Positions 42,233 through 53,284 are shown, counted from the first letter of the stretch. The stretch: 64,000 nucleotides of DNA from Odiellus spinosus (GCA_963920705.1 OY987228.1:2851056-2915055); one strand, 5' to 3'. Made by a program: numbers and translations. The notes: generated by a model from the letters alone, not told the origin.

Positions 42233-43004
42233 TTACAAAATATCTGTTGAAACTCCAAATGTAAATAACAAATTTTGTAAATAACCAAGTGTGTAATTAT
42301 CCTTTTTTTTGTTTTGTTTTGTTTTGTATGTAATATTTTTGTTAATATTTAAAAGCATTTCACTGGCCATTTAAAGCAGGGATGGAATTGAGCCGGTTAA
42401 ACCCCAATAAAGCAAAACTAGTTGAAAAACCTCTCTTTCAAAGAAAGAAAGGAAATGAGTGTAGAGAACGTGCGTCACCAAATTCTAAGAATTGGGAAAA
42501 GTAATAAAAATAGTCAGTGATGGGCATTTTCTCGATTTTATCTACTGCTCACGACTCTTTGCTGAGCTTGGAGAGGAACTCCGCTCCTGCCCCGTTTCGC
42601 TGTTGTTAACTTAAAGGCACTCATCTCCCGACTCTCTGCCATAAAATCTAAATTATAGCCTCTCCCCTCTAGTAAACGCGCTCCAAGATGGCTCTCCTCT
42701 CCCTCTCTCCTTTCCTATTAACCAAGTTGGCGCCAAAGCTCAAACTCACATGTTCTCATTAAAAAAACTCTGTAGCTCTTATTCTTCTCCGCTCTTTTTT
42801 GCAAGGCCTCGCGGGGCTCACCTATCATCTCATAATTTCGTATCCTCTCCAGTTATTCAAAGCTCACCTCTCTTTAGGCCTTTTGTGAGCTGTCAGTTCT
42901 CCTTCTCATCTTCTCTCCTCTCCTCTCCAGTAACATAAAGCTCACCTCCCTTTAGAAATTTTCTGAACTCTCAACTCTAAAGCTCATCTCATCTCATCTC
43001 GAGT
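42233..43004. other. Unique-looking spacer
   Basis: Low-complexity CT-rich stretch (about 42540-42990) with repeated CTCATCTC and CTCTCC motifs. No gene recognised. Confidence 0.5.
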
Positions 43005-43906
43005 GACTATCGTTACTTCCAATGCTCATTTCATCCAACGCTCGTTACATCCAATGACCGTTACTCCCAATGCTCGTTTGTTCCAACACTCGTTTCTTCC
43101 AAAAAATAGTAGGAAAAATGGTTCTAGATAGTAGGATTCTGGTCTGATTGGCTTAGAAAAAGTGTCATAGCGTGGAAAAGTGTCATAGCGTGGAAAAGTG
43201 TCATAGCGTGGAAAAGTGTCATAGCGTGGAAAAGTGTCATAGCGTGGAAAAAAAGTGTCATAGCGTGGAAAAAAAGTGTCATAGCGTGGAAAAAAGTGTC
43301 ATAGCGTGGAAAAAAGTGTCATAGCGTGGAAAAGTGTCATAGCGTGGAAAAGTGTCAGAGCGTGGAAAAGTGTCAGAGCGTGGAAAAGTGTCATAGCGTG
43401 GAAAAGTGTCATAGCGTGGAAAAGTGTCATAGCGTGGAAAATATGGCACCCTCGCCCCCGTCGCCATAGTAACAGAGACGCTTTCTCTCAGTTTGAAAAG
43501 GTGGAGGTCTGGACTCTGGAGGACCAACAGATTTTTAGCAGACGACAAAATAGCATTGAAATAGGTTAGTCTTACCATTTATTTATTTATTTAGCTTTGA
43601 GGGTTTATACAAAAAGCCACTTGGGCTTATAGGATATGTATAAAAAAAAAAATAAATAAAAATAAAGTGGTTATCCTTACACTCACTTTAATTTGTATTT
43701 AATTATTTAGGTAGCTAACGTATTTTCAGAGAGTTGTCTAAGTCAAATAAAGGTCCCGAAAAACGTTATAGCGAAAAAATTATCAATGGCTTAGATCCTT
43801 ATTTATTACACCCTAAGGATAGAGTGTAGAACTAACCCTATAACCAGAAGTATCTTATCAAGTTATTTTTATTTACCAAGCTCCCCTAAATTAATTAAAT
43901 CCTAAA
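43005..43906 (-). repeat. Dispersed repeat with 18-bp satellite, copy 2 (inverted)
   Basis: Reverse complement of 1-1560 with a much shorter satellite. Relative to copies 1 and 3 it has an extra insert of about 110 bp at 43568-43675, rich in ATTT/AAAT runs. A 60-nt internal segment of that insert (TTTGAGGGTTTATACAAAAA...) is not low complexity and could be a LINE or SINE tail. Confidence 0.88.
43158..43441. repeat. 18-bp satellite array in copy 2
   Basis: About 15 units of GCGTGGAAAAGTGTCATA (the reverse complement of the copy 1 unit), including the same A-run length variants (GGAAAAAAAG) in the same relative place as in copy 1. Confidence 0.93.
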
Positions 43907-45094
43907 CCCTTTGCTCTTGATTAAGCTACAAATCTTAAATTTTTCTTTACATTTAACAAGCATCGAGGAGTTTGACATCTCGTTGTTAACGAATTTTCGG
44001 CCAATCTCGCTCGTTATCCGGAGACACCATAGCAACCAGTTATTAAACTCCATGAGCTAATTTTACAATTTAATAAAGCTGAAATACAGTTTCAATTACA
44101 ATTATCTGTAATATATAAACCATGTTTCTCCTTTCTATCTGACGATTTTTAATCTCATCTCAGACTTAGTCTTAGAATGAAAATTAAACTATACCTTCAA
44201 GTTCATATTTGTAGTCTTACAACAGCAACAATTTTAAACCTGAAATCAGAAACCCTAAACTTTATGCACGTATATTTCAGCTTTCACGCTCGAGTGTAGA
44301 ACAATTTTCTTTCATTGCAATTTCCAGCTTTCGTTTCACTTATTTGAGCCACAGGTTAAAGATTTTAGCTCGTAAAAGTATGATCTATTAATTTACATCA
44401 GTTTTTCCTAAAATTAACCGTTTGGTTTTAATTGCTACTAGTGTGGTGAAAAAACTGAAAAATAGGTTTTGATAAACCGCTACACATCTCGTGTTGTATA
44501 AGTAGAACGGTTAGTGACCAATTTTATAACAAGATCCCACTTTTTATTTTTAATTATACTAGATTTCAAAATAATATTATCGCTATTTAATTATAAATTA
44601 ACTTTAAAAATAGTTTTTCTAAACTTGCCTTGAAAAAAGAAAAATATTGCCACAAAGGATTATCCCAATAAATTGAAAAGTCTTATTTTCGTTGTAAAGA
44701 GACCTTTAACAATTCAATAGTTTAATAAATTTTTTTAAATTAATCGTTTAATTTCTCCGGATGTTTGAATTTGGGGGTTATTTTGAAAGTTATCCTGCAA
44801 ATGAAACTTTTTTTATCCACTGTCCAAAGAAAGAATGAACATAATCCAATCCAATGAAACTGATTTTGTTATCTCCGTTCGTTAAAGCAAATATTTTTGG
44901 TTAAAGGGAAACTCGGAACTAACAATGGAACAGCTTTTTAATGTTTTTTCCGAATCATCATGCATATTTGAGAATTTTCAATTTTTAGACAAAATTTTCA
45001 ACTAAAACTAAATCATAATGTTGTAACATTGAAAGAATAAGCAGGCTGAAATCACACTTAATACTAGAATGTTTATAATAAAATGCCACCATAC
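43907..45094. other. AT-rich spacer, nothing recognised
   Basis: No long open frame, RNA gene or inverted-repeat structure recognised. Confidence 0.5.
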
Positions 45095-45824
45095 TTAAAG
45101 GGAGAATGCAACCTAAGAACAAGGAGGATTAGACAAGGAGAAGAAATGTGGGGACGGCGCGGTTCCTACTGCGTCGGCCTAAACTCCCACTCTGGGAGAA
45201 CGGGGGTAGAGACGTTTCGTGGTAAAATGTTGTCGCGTGGGTAAAACGAATCCTTTATGAGACGCGCTAGCTAGCGACCACGTGACAACAGTTTACCTCG
45301 AGAATTTCCTATCCCCCCTTTCCACCCGAGTGGGAGGTTGGCTCTTCTCTCTATAACTCAACGCAGCCCCACATTTCCTCTCCTTGTCTAATCCTCCTTG
45401 CTAAGAACAAGTCATTTTTTATCGATTCCTTATTGTTTAAATAGGCCTAATCCAACACTGAAACTATTTACAAACAAATATTAAACTGGAAATAAATTTA
45501 AAACTTACCCTGAAAATAGGCTTAGTGGGATTCATGGAGCTCCTGATTTCCTCGTGTGTAAGGTCTAGCGACCAATCGCACGCAACGTAATTCTCGTGGA
45601 GATCTCGCGTGAACGACGGGCCTTTGCTCATTGGTCGCTAGACCTTACACGGACGCGATTCTGGATCTCCACGAATCCCGCTAAGCCTATTTTCAGGGTA
45701 AGTTTTAAATTTATTTCTAGTTTAATATTTGTATTGTAAACTTTTTATCGGTGGATTATGCCTATTTAAACGATAAGGAATCGATAAAAAAATCACTTGT
45801 AATTAGGTTGCATTCTCCCTTTAA
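45095..45824. mobile_element. TTAA-flanked MITE with nested fold-back element
   Basis: Ends are TTAA then AGGGAGAATGCAACCTAA, matched in reverse by TTAGGTTGCATTCTCCCT then TTAA. Further inverted arms are TCGATTCCTTATTGTTTAAA / TTTAAACGATAAGGAATCGA and TACCCTGAAAATAGGCTTA / TAAGCCTATTTTCAGGGTA. Inner arms include AAGGTCTAGCGACCAAT / ATTGGTCGCTAGACCTT. The whole thing is nearly one long palindrome. A TTAA target suggests a piggyBac-like relationship, but the ends are not typical, so this is tentative. The end motif AAAGGGAGAATGAAACC recurs at 16450 and 54025. Confidence 0.75.
45120..45400. mobile_element. Nested fold-back element
   Basis: About 280 bp with ends CAAGGAGGATTAGACAAGGA / TCCTTGTCTAATCCTCCTTG and GTGGGG / CCCCAC inside. 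It is flanked by a duplicated CTAAGAA(C) at 45113 and 45401, a 7-8 bp target duplication. It inserted into one arm of the surrounding MITE. Confidence 0.8.
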
Positions 45825-47027
45825 TGAGATTCATCCGAGGCTAATTGAAGACGGGTGTATTACACTAATTACTAGAAAGTTTATAATAAAATACGACCAT
45901 CCTTAGTGGGGGGGGGGGGTCCATTTAGTTTCAACGGTCTTAGTGCTTGTGTAACGGTGGATTCAGCAAAAATGTACCTAAAGATATTAGAAATGATACT
46001 ATAGAAATTTATTATTAGAAATTTAGATAAAATTAATAATTTTTTACTTTAAAGCAGAAGGAAGGGTGAATAAATCAACTGCACTGCGGTGCCGCCCTAA
46101 GCAGCCGTTATATTACTTATATAACGACTTTCGGCATTTTCCTTCTCCAGGAAACAATACGAAAATCTGAAAAAAAGGACTACATTCTACGTCAAGATAA
46201 GCAGGCCATCTTTCAATTCATGTGTTACTTCCATATAGAAGCCCAATAAAAAGCTTTGTAAGTTGTACCCACAAATTGGAACCTGCAGATGGCTGAACCA
46301 ATCAGGGTAGCTTCTCTTATAATTCAAGTCATTTTCCCTATTTAAAAACCTATTTCTGCTAGTCGCTAATTTGCCTGCTTCAGCCAAAATTAAATGACAT
46401 GAAAAAGGAGAATAAATTTTTTTATTTATATACATTTTGTATTTTACGATATGTCAAATTAATCCGGGGTTTTACATAATGATATTCAATTGGGATTCGA
46501 TGCTGGAAAGAAAAAGTGAAATGGTTTATTGATTCTGGTGATTATCAAAACTGATGTAAACGAAAAACCATGATATCTTATATACCAAGATGTTATCGTT
46601 TCAAACCTAACATTATTACAGATTTTAAATTTCAACTGACAGAATTGAAATATAAATTTACTAATTTTAACAGGAAATTATAACTTTAAAATGAATTATA
46701 GATAGGTAACTACTAATTGAATTCGAAATTTACATATTCCAGGGAGCCCAGTGGTCCTATAATTCCTATAAAATCCTATAATTTTAAACCTGTCCTGTAT
46801 TTCCATAAAATGTCCTATAAAATCCTATAATTTGGGTTCTATTTTTCATAATACTTTTTTATTTAACGGCACAATTTACTGCCCAAAAAACCAATAATAA
46901 CAAATTAAACTACATGTTTTTTTAGTGAGAAGTAACTCAAAGTTCGTTTTTTTGGTTGAAAATTGCTTAGTAAAATCCTATATTTTTAGTCTTATATTAT
47001 CATATAAACCAAATTTTGTGTCCTATA
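45825..47027. other. Spacer
   Basis: Contains a 13-base G run (about 45907-45919) and, at 46750-46840, several CCTATAAAATCCTATAA near-repeats that resume at 47517 beyond the next MITE. No gene recognised. Confidence 0.5.
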
Positions 47028-47489
47028 CAGGGTGTTTCGAAAATGGTGGTAGGACCGAGCTCTAGCGGGTTCTATGGGTCATTTTAAGACGAAAATGTTC
47101 TATGACGTTTTGTCGTACGGGGCGCCGTTAAAGAGTTACGAAATTATTCATTTAAGGATGACCCCTTCTTGTACATTAATAAACGTATACTCAATGCTAA
47201 AATATTTTATCATTGGTTTTTTAAAAGCGCAGCAGCTTTATAAAATGTTCTCTTTCAATCAAAATCAATTCTCGCGCTCAATGATAAAATAAGCTTAAAT
47301 AAAATTAAGCTTATTTTAGCATTGAGTATACGTTTATTAATGTACAAGAAGGGGTCATCCGTAAATGAATAATTTCGTAACTCTTTAACGGCGCCCCGTA
47401 CGCCAAAACGTCATAGAACATTTTAGTCTTAAAATGACCCATAGAACCCACTGGAGCTCGGTCCTACCACCATTTTAGAAACACCCATG
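47028..47489. mobile_element. Mariner-like fold-back MITE, 462 bp
   Basis: Ends CAGGGTGTTTCGAAAATGGT and the reverse of CACCCATGTA, with a TA duplication on both sides (47026-47027, 47490-47491). Inverted arms of roughly 200 bp include GGTAGGACCGAGCTC / GAGCTCGGTCCTACC and GTACATTAATAAACGTATAC / GTATACGTTTATTAATGTAC. TA target plus CAGGGTG end are typical of Tc1/mariner-type MITEs. A short open frame crosses the left arm but looks accidental. Confidence 0.8.
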
Positions 47490-48123
47490 TATAATTAAAA
47501 AATAATAATAATAATAATCCTATAAATCCTATAAGGAATTTAAATTTTTGATAAAGGGACGAAAGACAATCCCTCCACCCTGTTTCCCAAGTTTCCTTTA
47601 CACCAGGAGCAACCAGAATAAATACAGTAGTTCCAAAATTAACTGCTAGCCTTTATCTACGCTTCAGTTTCCACTCTCAAGTGGTTGGCAACACTGGGGG
47701 AATAGCCTTTACCCTCTTTATTGAAAATTATGAGACTTACCTTCCAATCCAATTGAGTATTACCACTCATTAGGACTAAACTCCCATGGGTGAGATAAAT
47801 TCTCCATTCGGTATCAGTTCCCTATATGAATTAATACTTCGCTTAAACTAAAGATCAAATAAAATTTAAGTTTGATTGAAAAATTTCTCACGTCAAATCT
47901 TTTAAATTCAAACCTCCTGGTTTCACCCAATGAAATTGATGCTATAGTTGGAGCAACACCCATTGACGCTATGTAAAACAATTGGCTTTAATAAAATTTT
48001 GTTTTTCTATCGGTTTATGGGAGGTAGCTTACTTTCATTATCGCTATGCCACGCAACTCCGTCTTTGCAACCTCGATAATAATTTAGTAGAACTGAATTG
48101 AAGCGGCAGTCGGTTAAGTGGCA
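47490..48123. other. Spacer downstream of the FLYWCH ORF
   Basis: No gene or element recognised. Confidence 0.5.
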
Positions 48124-48129
48124 TTTATT
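48124..48129 (-). terminator. Polyadenylation signal for the FLYWCH ORF
   Basis: AATAAA on the minus strand, about 27 nt past the stop codon. Confidence 0.55.
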
Positions 48130-48155
48130 TTCCACGTAATCTTCTATTTTTTTTT

Positions 48156-48836
48156 TTAAATTGGAAATGGGTGAAAATCTTGACCCTGGTTTTCTATAAC
48201 TTCTTGACCCTGGTTTTCTACAACTACTTGACCCTGGTTTTCTACAACTTCTTGACCCTGATTTTCTACAACTTCTTGACCCTGGTTTTCTACAACTTCT
48301 TGACCCTGGTTTTCTACAACTTCTTGACCCTGGTTTTCTACAACTTCTTGACCCTGGTTTTCTACAACTTCTTGACCCTGGTTTTCTACAACTTCTTGAC
48401 CCAAACCATCATTTCCCGCCCTCTGTCGAGCTCTTCTCTTACTCTGTTTCTTGCATTGTTTCAAGGTATTTGAGATATTTTCGTAGCTGCTAGTAGCGTT
48501 CGGATACCTTCCACCGCGTTTTTCCTCGTCAAACAATGCTTTCGGAGTCATATTTGGTTCTTGCACCACTCGTTTCTTCAAACGCGCCATTAGCTTTAGG
48601 TTATCCAATTCCTCAAGGTCCGGTCCATGATTATGGGTTTTAATCAGAGCAAAAAATCCTAATTCACTAACAACTGCTGAAGCTCTGCAAGGTAAATTTT
48701 GCACCCCTCTCGCGACCCTCGCCCTCCAACATTTTAAATGCAACTTACCTAGTTGAGAACCTCTATTTTTAATATAGGCAAAGTTATCATTTACATACAG
48801 AACAGATCCAGCTCTTGTTCCTTCTATCATCTCCAT
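48156..48836 (-). CDS. FLYWCH/MULE-type zinc-finger protein with (GQEVVENQ)n tail
   Basis: 226 residues, single exon. Residues 10-75 fit a FLYWCH-type finger: GSVLYVNDNFAYIKNRG, then KLHLKCWRAR, LPCRASAV and KTHNHGPD, i.e. W-x-C-x(n)-C-x(n)-H-x-H with the LY...F/Y pattern. The next 70 residues (LKLMARLKKRVVQEPNMTPK and so on) are the helical region usually found after this finger in MULE-derived proteins. The C-terminal 80 residues are nine copies of the octamer GQEVVENQ coded by a 24-bp minisatellite (48176-48400), ending in GQDFHPFPI. A TATA-like box lies upstream and AATAAA downstream. It is either a small host gene or the N-terminal exon of a Mutator-like element; no transposase or TIR is seen here. 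Confidence 0.7.
   Translation of the reverse strand: MEMIEGTRAGSVLYVNDNFAYIKNRGSQLGKLHLKCWRARVARGVQNLPCRASAVVSELGFFALIKTHNHGPDLEELDNLKLMARLKKRVVQEPNMTPKALFDEEKRGGRYPNATSSYENISNTLKQCKKQSKRRARQRAGNDGLGQEVVENQGQEVVENQGQEVVENQGQEVVENQGQEVVENQGQEVVENQGQEVVENQGQVVVENQGQEVIENQGQDFHPFPI
48176..48400. repeat. 24-bp coding minisatellite
   Basis: About nine in-frame units of CTTGACCCTGGTTTTCTACA plus ACTT, with single-base variants (TATAACTTC, ACTACTTG, CTGATTT). The period is a multiple of three, so copy-number change preserves the reading frame. Confidence 0.95.
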
Positions 48837-48887
48837 CGCGTGAAAGATACTCCAGACAAGTTGACTAAGAGGAGTGAGAGCGAGCGT

Positions 48888-48894
48888 CTTTATA
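48888..48894 (-). promoter_or_regulatory. TATA-like box upstream of the FLYWCH ORF
   Basis: TATAAAG on the minus strand, about 52 nt before the ATG, followed by a pyrimidine/TCA-containing stretch that could hold the start site. Confidence 0.45.
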
Positions 48895-49716
48895 CAACGG
48901 AGGATCTTCGAATTGGGGGGGGGGGGGCTGATCGGGCGATAAGGGGGACTAATCAGGTGGGTTAAAGGGATACGCCTCTGGAGTTATTTAGATTTTTCAT
49001 ACTATATCTGGAGTAACCCCCTGATCCTATGATGCATAGATATAATAGAGTAGTGTTGCTCCATAGCATTGACCATGGCGGCCATTTTGGCGGCAACTCT
49101 TTTCTTATAGGAAATAGCGTGGGTGACGTCGCGTCACGTAAAACTGATATTACTCTATATATGGTTTTATAAAGTAACACATACAATAATATAGAAATAT
49201 AACAGCCCATCGACCATAGTGAGACGTAGTATTGGTAAATTCGCATACGACTCGCGCACTTTACAGTTTTCGTCGACGACATGATTTTATAAGCTTAAAA
49301 ATTTATAAGCTTTGCTTCAACCGCTGATTATAGCGTAGGCAACAGTTGAACCATGCTTGAACTGCGCGGCACTAGATCCACTAGCGACAAGAGTGCAGTA
49401 TTTGAGAATAGGAGGCCATCTAGCTAGAAAATAAATAAAGTCAAAATGTAAATAACAATTGCTAAATTTTTAAAGTAAAGGGAATTTGCTAGTCTTCAAA
49501 AAGAAAAGCTCTAGTTTTTAACAAATAAATAAATTTGTAATTTTTAAAATTTATTTTTGCACGTGTATTGTTGTAAAATACGTTTATTTATATATAAAAT
49601 TTATTTGTTCCAATCTATGCGCCATCTAGATGTAAGATAGCGAGACTAGACAGATGATGTAATCTGGAGATTAGACCTGCGCATTAAATGTTTGCCATTA
49701 TTAGTTTAGCGGGTAA
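48895..49716. other. Spacer
   Basis: Contains a run of 12 G near 48916. No gene or element recognised. Confidence 0.5.
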
Positions 49717-49724
49717 TTAATTAC

Positions 49725-49896
49725 TAGAGATCGGGGTTTGGACAAGAAAATTTCTGATTATTTTATCTTTATTCATAACTTAAAATTTTTCGAAAAACGT
49801 CTATGATAAATCCAATGTAATCGCGAATAATTTTCCGATTATTTTTTTATGATTAACTGATAGTTGTGGATTATTTTGTCCAAACCCCGATCTCTA
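49725..49896. mobile_element. hAT-like MITE, 172 bp
   Basis: TIR TAGAGATCGGGGTTTGGACA with its reverse complement TGTCCAAACCCCGATCTCTA at the other end, flanked by an 8-bp duplication TTAATTAC (49717-49724 and 49897-49904). The 8-bp target and TAGAG end fit the hAT group. Confidence 0.85.
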
Positions 49897-49904
49897 TTAA
49901 TTAC

Positions 49905-51905
49905 ATTAAAAGACATTTTAAATTCAAACTACCAAGTTAAGCATAGTAATATACGTTTTAGGGCGAACACCTCTCAATAGGCCTTATTATAAAATAATCT
50001 TGGAAACGAATAAAAGAGCCGTTAAAAAGCACCCGTTTGTATTGACGATGGTCCCTTTTTTCAAGGCTGGTCCAAAGTGTAGGAATGGATTTTCTATACT
50101 TTTTCCAACCTTGAAATTAACAAAAAGAGCCGTTAAATAGAACCCGTTTATACGGAATATGGTCCATTTTTTCAAGGTTGAGACGTAGTCAGAATTTATG
50201 TTATCGTCTATTTTAGAAAATGGAAATCTCCTTTGGGAGTCAAAGATCAGGCGTAGATTGCAACGCGCTCGAACCTAATTCGATCTTCTTTCTCCAATGT
50301 TTCCCGCTGCAAACGAAGTTTGTTTTTTGCACAAACGACCTCGGAAAATATTCTCTCTTCTCTTTCGCTCGCCTGAAAAGACGCAACGAAGCGTGTTGGA
50401 GAGAAAGGGAGGTAATGGGCTGCCTCTGACGTACACTCCCCCATAACATATCTTTATTCACTCAATTTTATCGAACAGTAACTGACGCGACGCCAGCGGA
50501 GAGAGATAGCTACCACACTCTAGGCTTCTTACTATTACAGAGCCATTCGCGAACAAAAAAACAAAGAAAAACACTCTCGGGGAATTAAACTAAATTACCG
50601 AATTAATCACTTAGATTTCGTTGTAAAGGCCCACATTTTTGGTTTCCTCACGTTTCAATCTACTAGGGCACAAGTGATCAATACATTTAGCAATGGTTTT
50701 AAGCTCGAAATGAAGCCCTAAACATTTTTTATTTGAAAACATTTTCTTAAATCCCTGAACTTTGTTCAATAACTAATTAACCCGTATATCCTACGATAAT
50801 GAGACTAACATCATTCGATTCCCAGAGCCTTAACTGATCCGAATAACTATATCCCGATTTAATGACGATTAATGTCGAACCAGGAAATCATTTAAAACAT
50901 TTTCAAAAGGGAAAAATGACATTATGGAGTTGATAATTAACGTTTAACTAATTAACGACTTATCGGAGGATATTAAAAGTGACATAGTTGAATTCCCCAC
51001 ATTTTAGTTGACAAGGGAAAGTATTTTTTACTGATATATATCTTAATTAGAAGCTTAGGGATAATTTCGAAAACCATTCGACGTTTTTCAATATTGAAAA
51101 AAGGGGTTAGGCTTAACTAATTAATTGTATAACTAATTAGCGGTTGGTGGCGCTATAATGAGACTAATACGGGTGAATTTGTCGTCTTTTAATCTATCAG
51201 AACGTTTATCACTCGTTTTCGTGCCACTTAATTAGAACCGAAAATATTAATTTCATCAACGTACAAAACTTCGATCAAATAAAAATTTTAGAACCGAGAT
51301 AACATTTGTATCTTTTTGTACGACCTGCCAAATTAAGGCTTTTCAATTTTGGTTTTAAATTTATTACGGCTCGAAATTAAGCTAAATTAGAAAGAAAAAT
51401 AGGTATTCCTGGGTTTGAAGGTCTGGGCAATCCGATAAAAATCTTTTCGAGAATTTAGGATGATATTTAACTTTAATCACGATTAATTTTAATCGTGATT
51501 TAGTTTAGTTGAGGTTCAGGGAGGGCCTAGAAACACTCGTGACATAATTTTGTGTCGAAATGGCCCATATTTAGTTGCAAAATACGATAAAACCCTTAAT
51601 TAAGTTTAATTTTTTGACAATTTTGTTTAATTCCAATAGAATTAAGACTTATTCTAGGATAGAAAACGTCCATAATATCGTTTTTGGCAACAAATACAAG
51701 ATTAAAATAAATAATCTATCCAATTAGACTTAATTAGCCCGTAATTAAGCTTAATTGACAACTTATATTAATAAAATCGGCTTAAAATGTTGGAAAAAGC
51801 TAAAAATAATAGTGGCTGGTGTTATTCCTTAATTCTATAAATTTTTCGTTAACTTGAATTTTAGTGTAGTATTAATATTTTGTTTGATTTAATTTTATTT
51901 TAAAA
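49905..51905. other. Mostly unique AT-rich spacer with a 111-bp imperfect direct repeat
   Basis: The stretch around 49995-50080 (AGAGCCGTTAAAAAGCACCC, then ATGGTCC and TTTTTTCAAGG) recurs at about 50106-50190 with about 80% identity. The rest, including the short open frames at 50220-50460, shows no protein family. It has short TTAATTA-rich segments but no clear element. Confidence 0.5.
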
Positions 51906-52680
51906 TACCAAAATAACTTGATAAGATACTTCTGGTTATAGGGTTAGTTCTACACTCTATCCTTAGGATCTAAGCCATTGATAATTTTTTCGCTATAACG
52001 TTTTTCGGGACCTTTATTTGACTTAGACAACTCTCTGAAAATACAAATTAATGTGAGTGTAAGGATAACCACTAACCTATTTCAATGCTATTTTGTCGTC
52101 TGCTAAAAATCTGTTGGTCCTCCAGACCACCTTTTCAAACTGAGAGAAAGCGTCTCTGTTGCTATGGCGACGGGGGCGAGGGTGCCATACTTTCCACGCT
52201 CTGACACTTTTCCACGCTCTGACACTTTTCCACGCTCTGACACTTTTCCACGCTATGACACTTTTCCACGCTATGACACTTTTCCACGCTATGACACTTT
52301 TCCACGCTATGACACTTTTCCACGCTATGACACTTTTCCACGCTATGACACTATTTTTCCACGCTATGACACTATTTTTCCACGCTATGACACTATTTTT
52401 CCACGCTATGACACTTTTCCACGCTATGACACTTTTCCACGCTATGACACTTTTCCACGCTATGACACTTTTCCACGCTATGACACTTTTCCACGCTATG
52501 ACACTTTTCCACGCTATGACACTTTTCCACGCTAATACCCTGTTCCAACTATGGAGTTTTCCTACTAAAACCTTTCATCAACCAATGAGAGGAGCCCTTG
52601 GAAGTAATGAGCACGCCGGGCCGTCCGTTTCTTCCAACGATTTTGGACGTTGGAAGATATGAACATTGGAAGTAACGATC
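51906..52680 (+). repeat. Dispersed repeat with 18-bp satellite, copy 3
   Basis: The left flank and array are homologous to copy 1. A few short deletions set it apart (the TAATAAATAAGGATC segment is missing). The right flank after 52540 is more diverged, retaining only scattered TTGGAAGTAACGA-type units. Confidence 0.82.
52191..52533. repeat. 18-bp satellite array in copy 3
   Basis: About 19 units of TATGACACTTTTCCACGC, three of them with an inserted ATT giving CACTATTTTTCC. Two TCTGACAC variants begin the array. Confidence 0.93.
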
Positions 52681-52958
52681 CAACCCCCGAGAGTCGAGAA
52701 CAGGGAATAACCAATTTTTTCGGTACGATTGTCCGAACGCGCGGATAACAATTTTCTTGAAAGGACGCAAGAAAAAACCCACTCTCATTTTGGACCTCAA
52801 AGAGTCAACGTGACGAAATTAGATCGTGAGAATCTCCAACCTCCGAATTTCTGTTAATTCAGACTTTTCTTTTTTCAAAAAAGTTAATTCCTGGACTCAG
52901 GGTAAGATTGTATTCTTTTTCAAAAGGCGAAAATTAAAATCATTAAGCATGGATATAT

Positions 52959-53277
52959 GCCGGGAGTGGTGGCGCACTCCTGTAAACTGGCGTCTCAGTG
53001 GCAAGGTCTGGGTGTTGTCCTGCTCGAATCGCAGGTCCCTTGCCCATAGGGAGTGTTGCGAATGGTCCGCGACGGAATGGTCCTTCCTCTTCCCCATTCC
53101 CATCTCCTTCCGTCGCGTGGGCAATTCCCAGTCCTCATCCCTGCGTAGTTACTTACCATCACTGAGTTGCTCAAGGCCTTACGCCTTGGCGCCACACCTG
53201 GTTCGCAATCGCGGCCGCTGTCCGGGCGTAAAGACGTTACGTTACACGCCGATAAAAAAAAAAAAAAAAAAAAAAAA
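52959..53277 (+). mobile_element. SINE-2, same family as SINE-1
   Basis: 319 bp from GCCGGGAGTGGTGGCGCACT to a run of about 25 A. It is flanked by AGCATGGATATAT at 52946-52958 and 53278-53290. The empty site is at 31690-31702 in arm A. It is highly similar to SINE-1, so the family has been active since the duplication. Confidence 0.88.
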
Positions 53278-53284
53278 AGCATGG

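Noticed and set aside
46187-46435. 82-residue minus-strand frame
   Set aside because: No family resemblance, no regulatory signals, AT-rich spacer.
50220-50461. Overlapping short frames on both strands
   Set aside because: Mutual shadows with no homology; no promoter or splice support.
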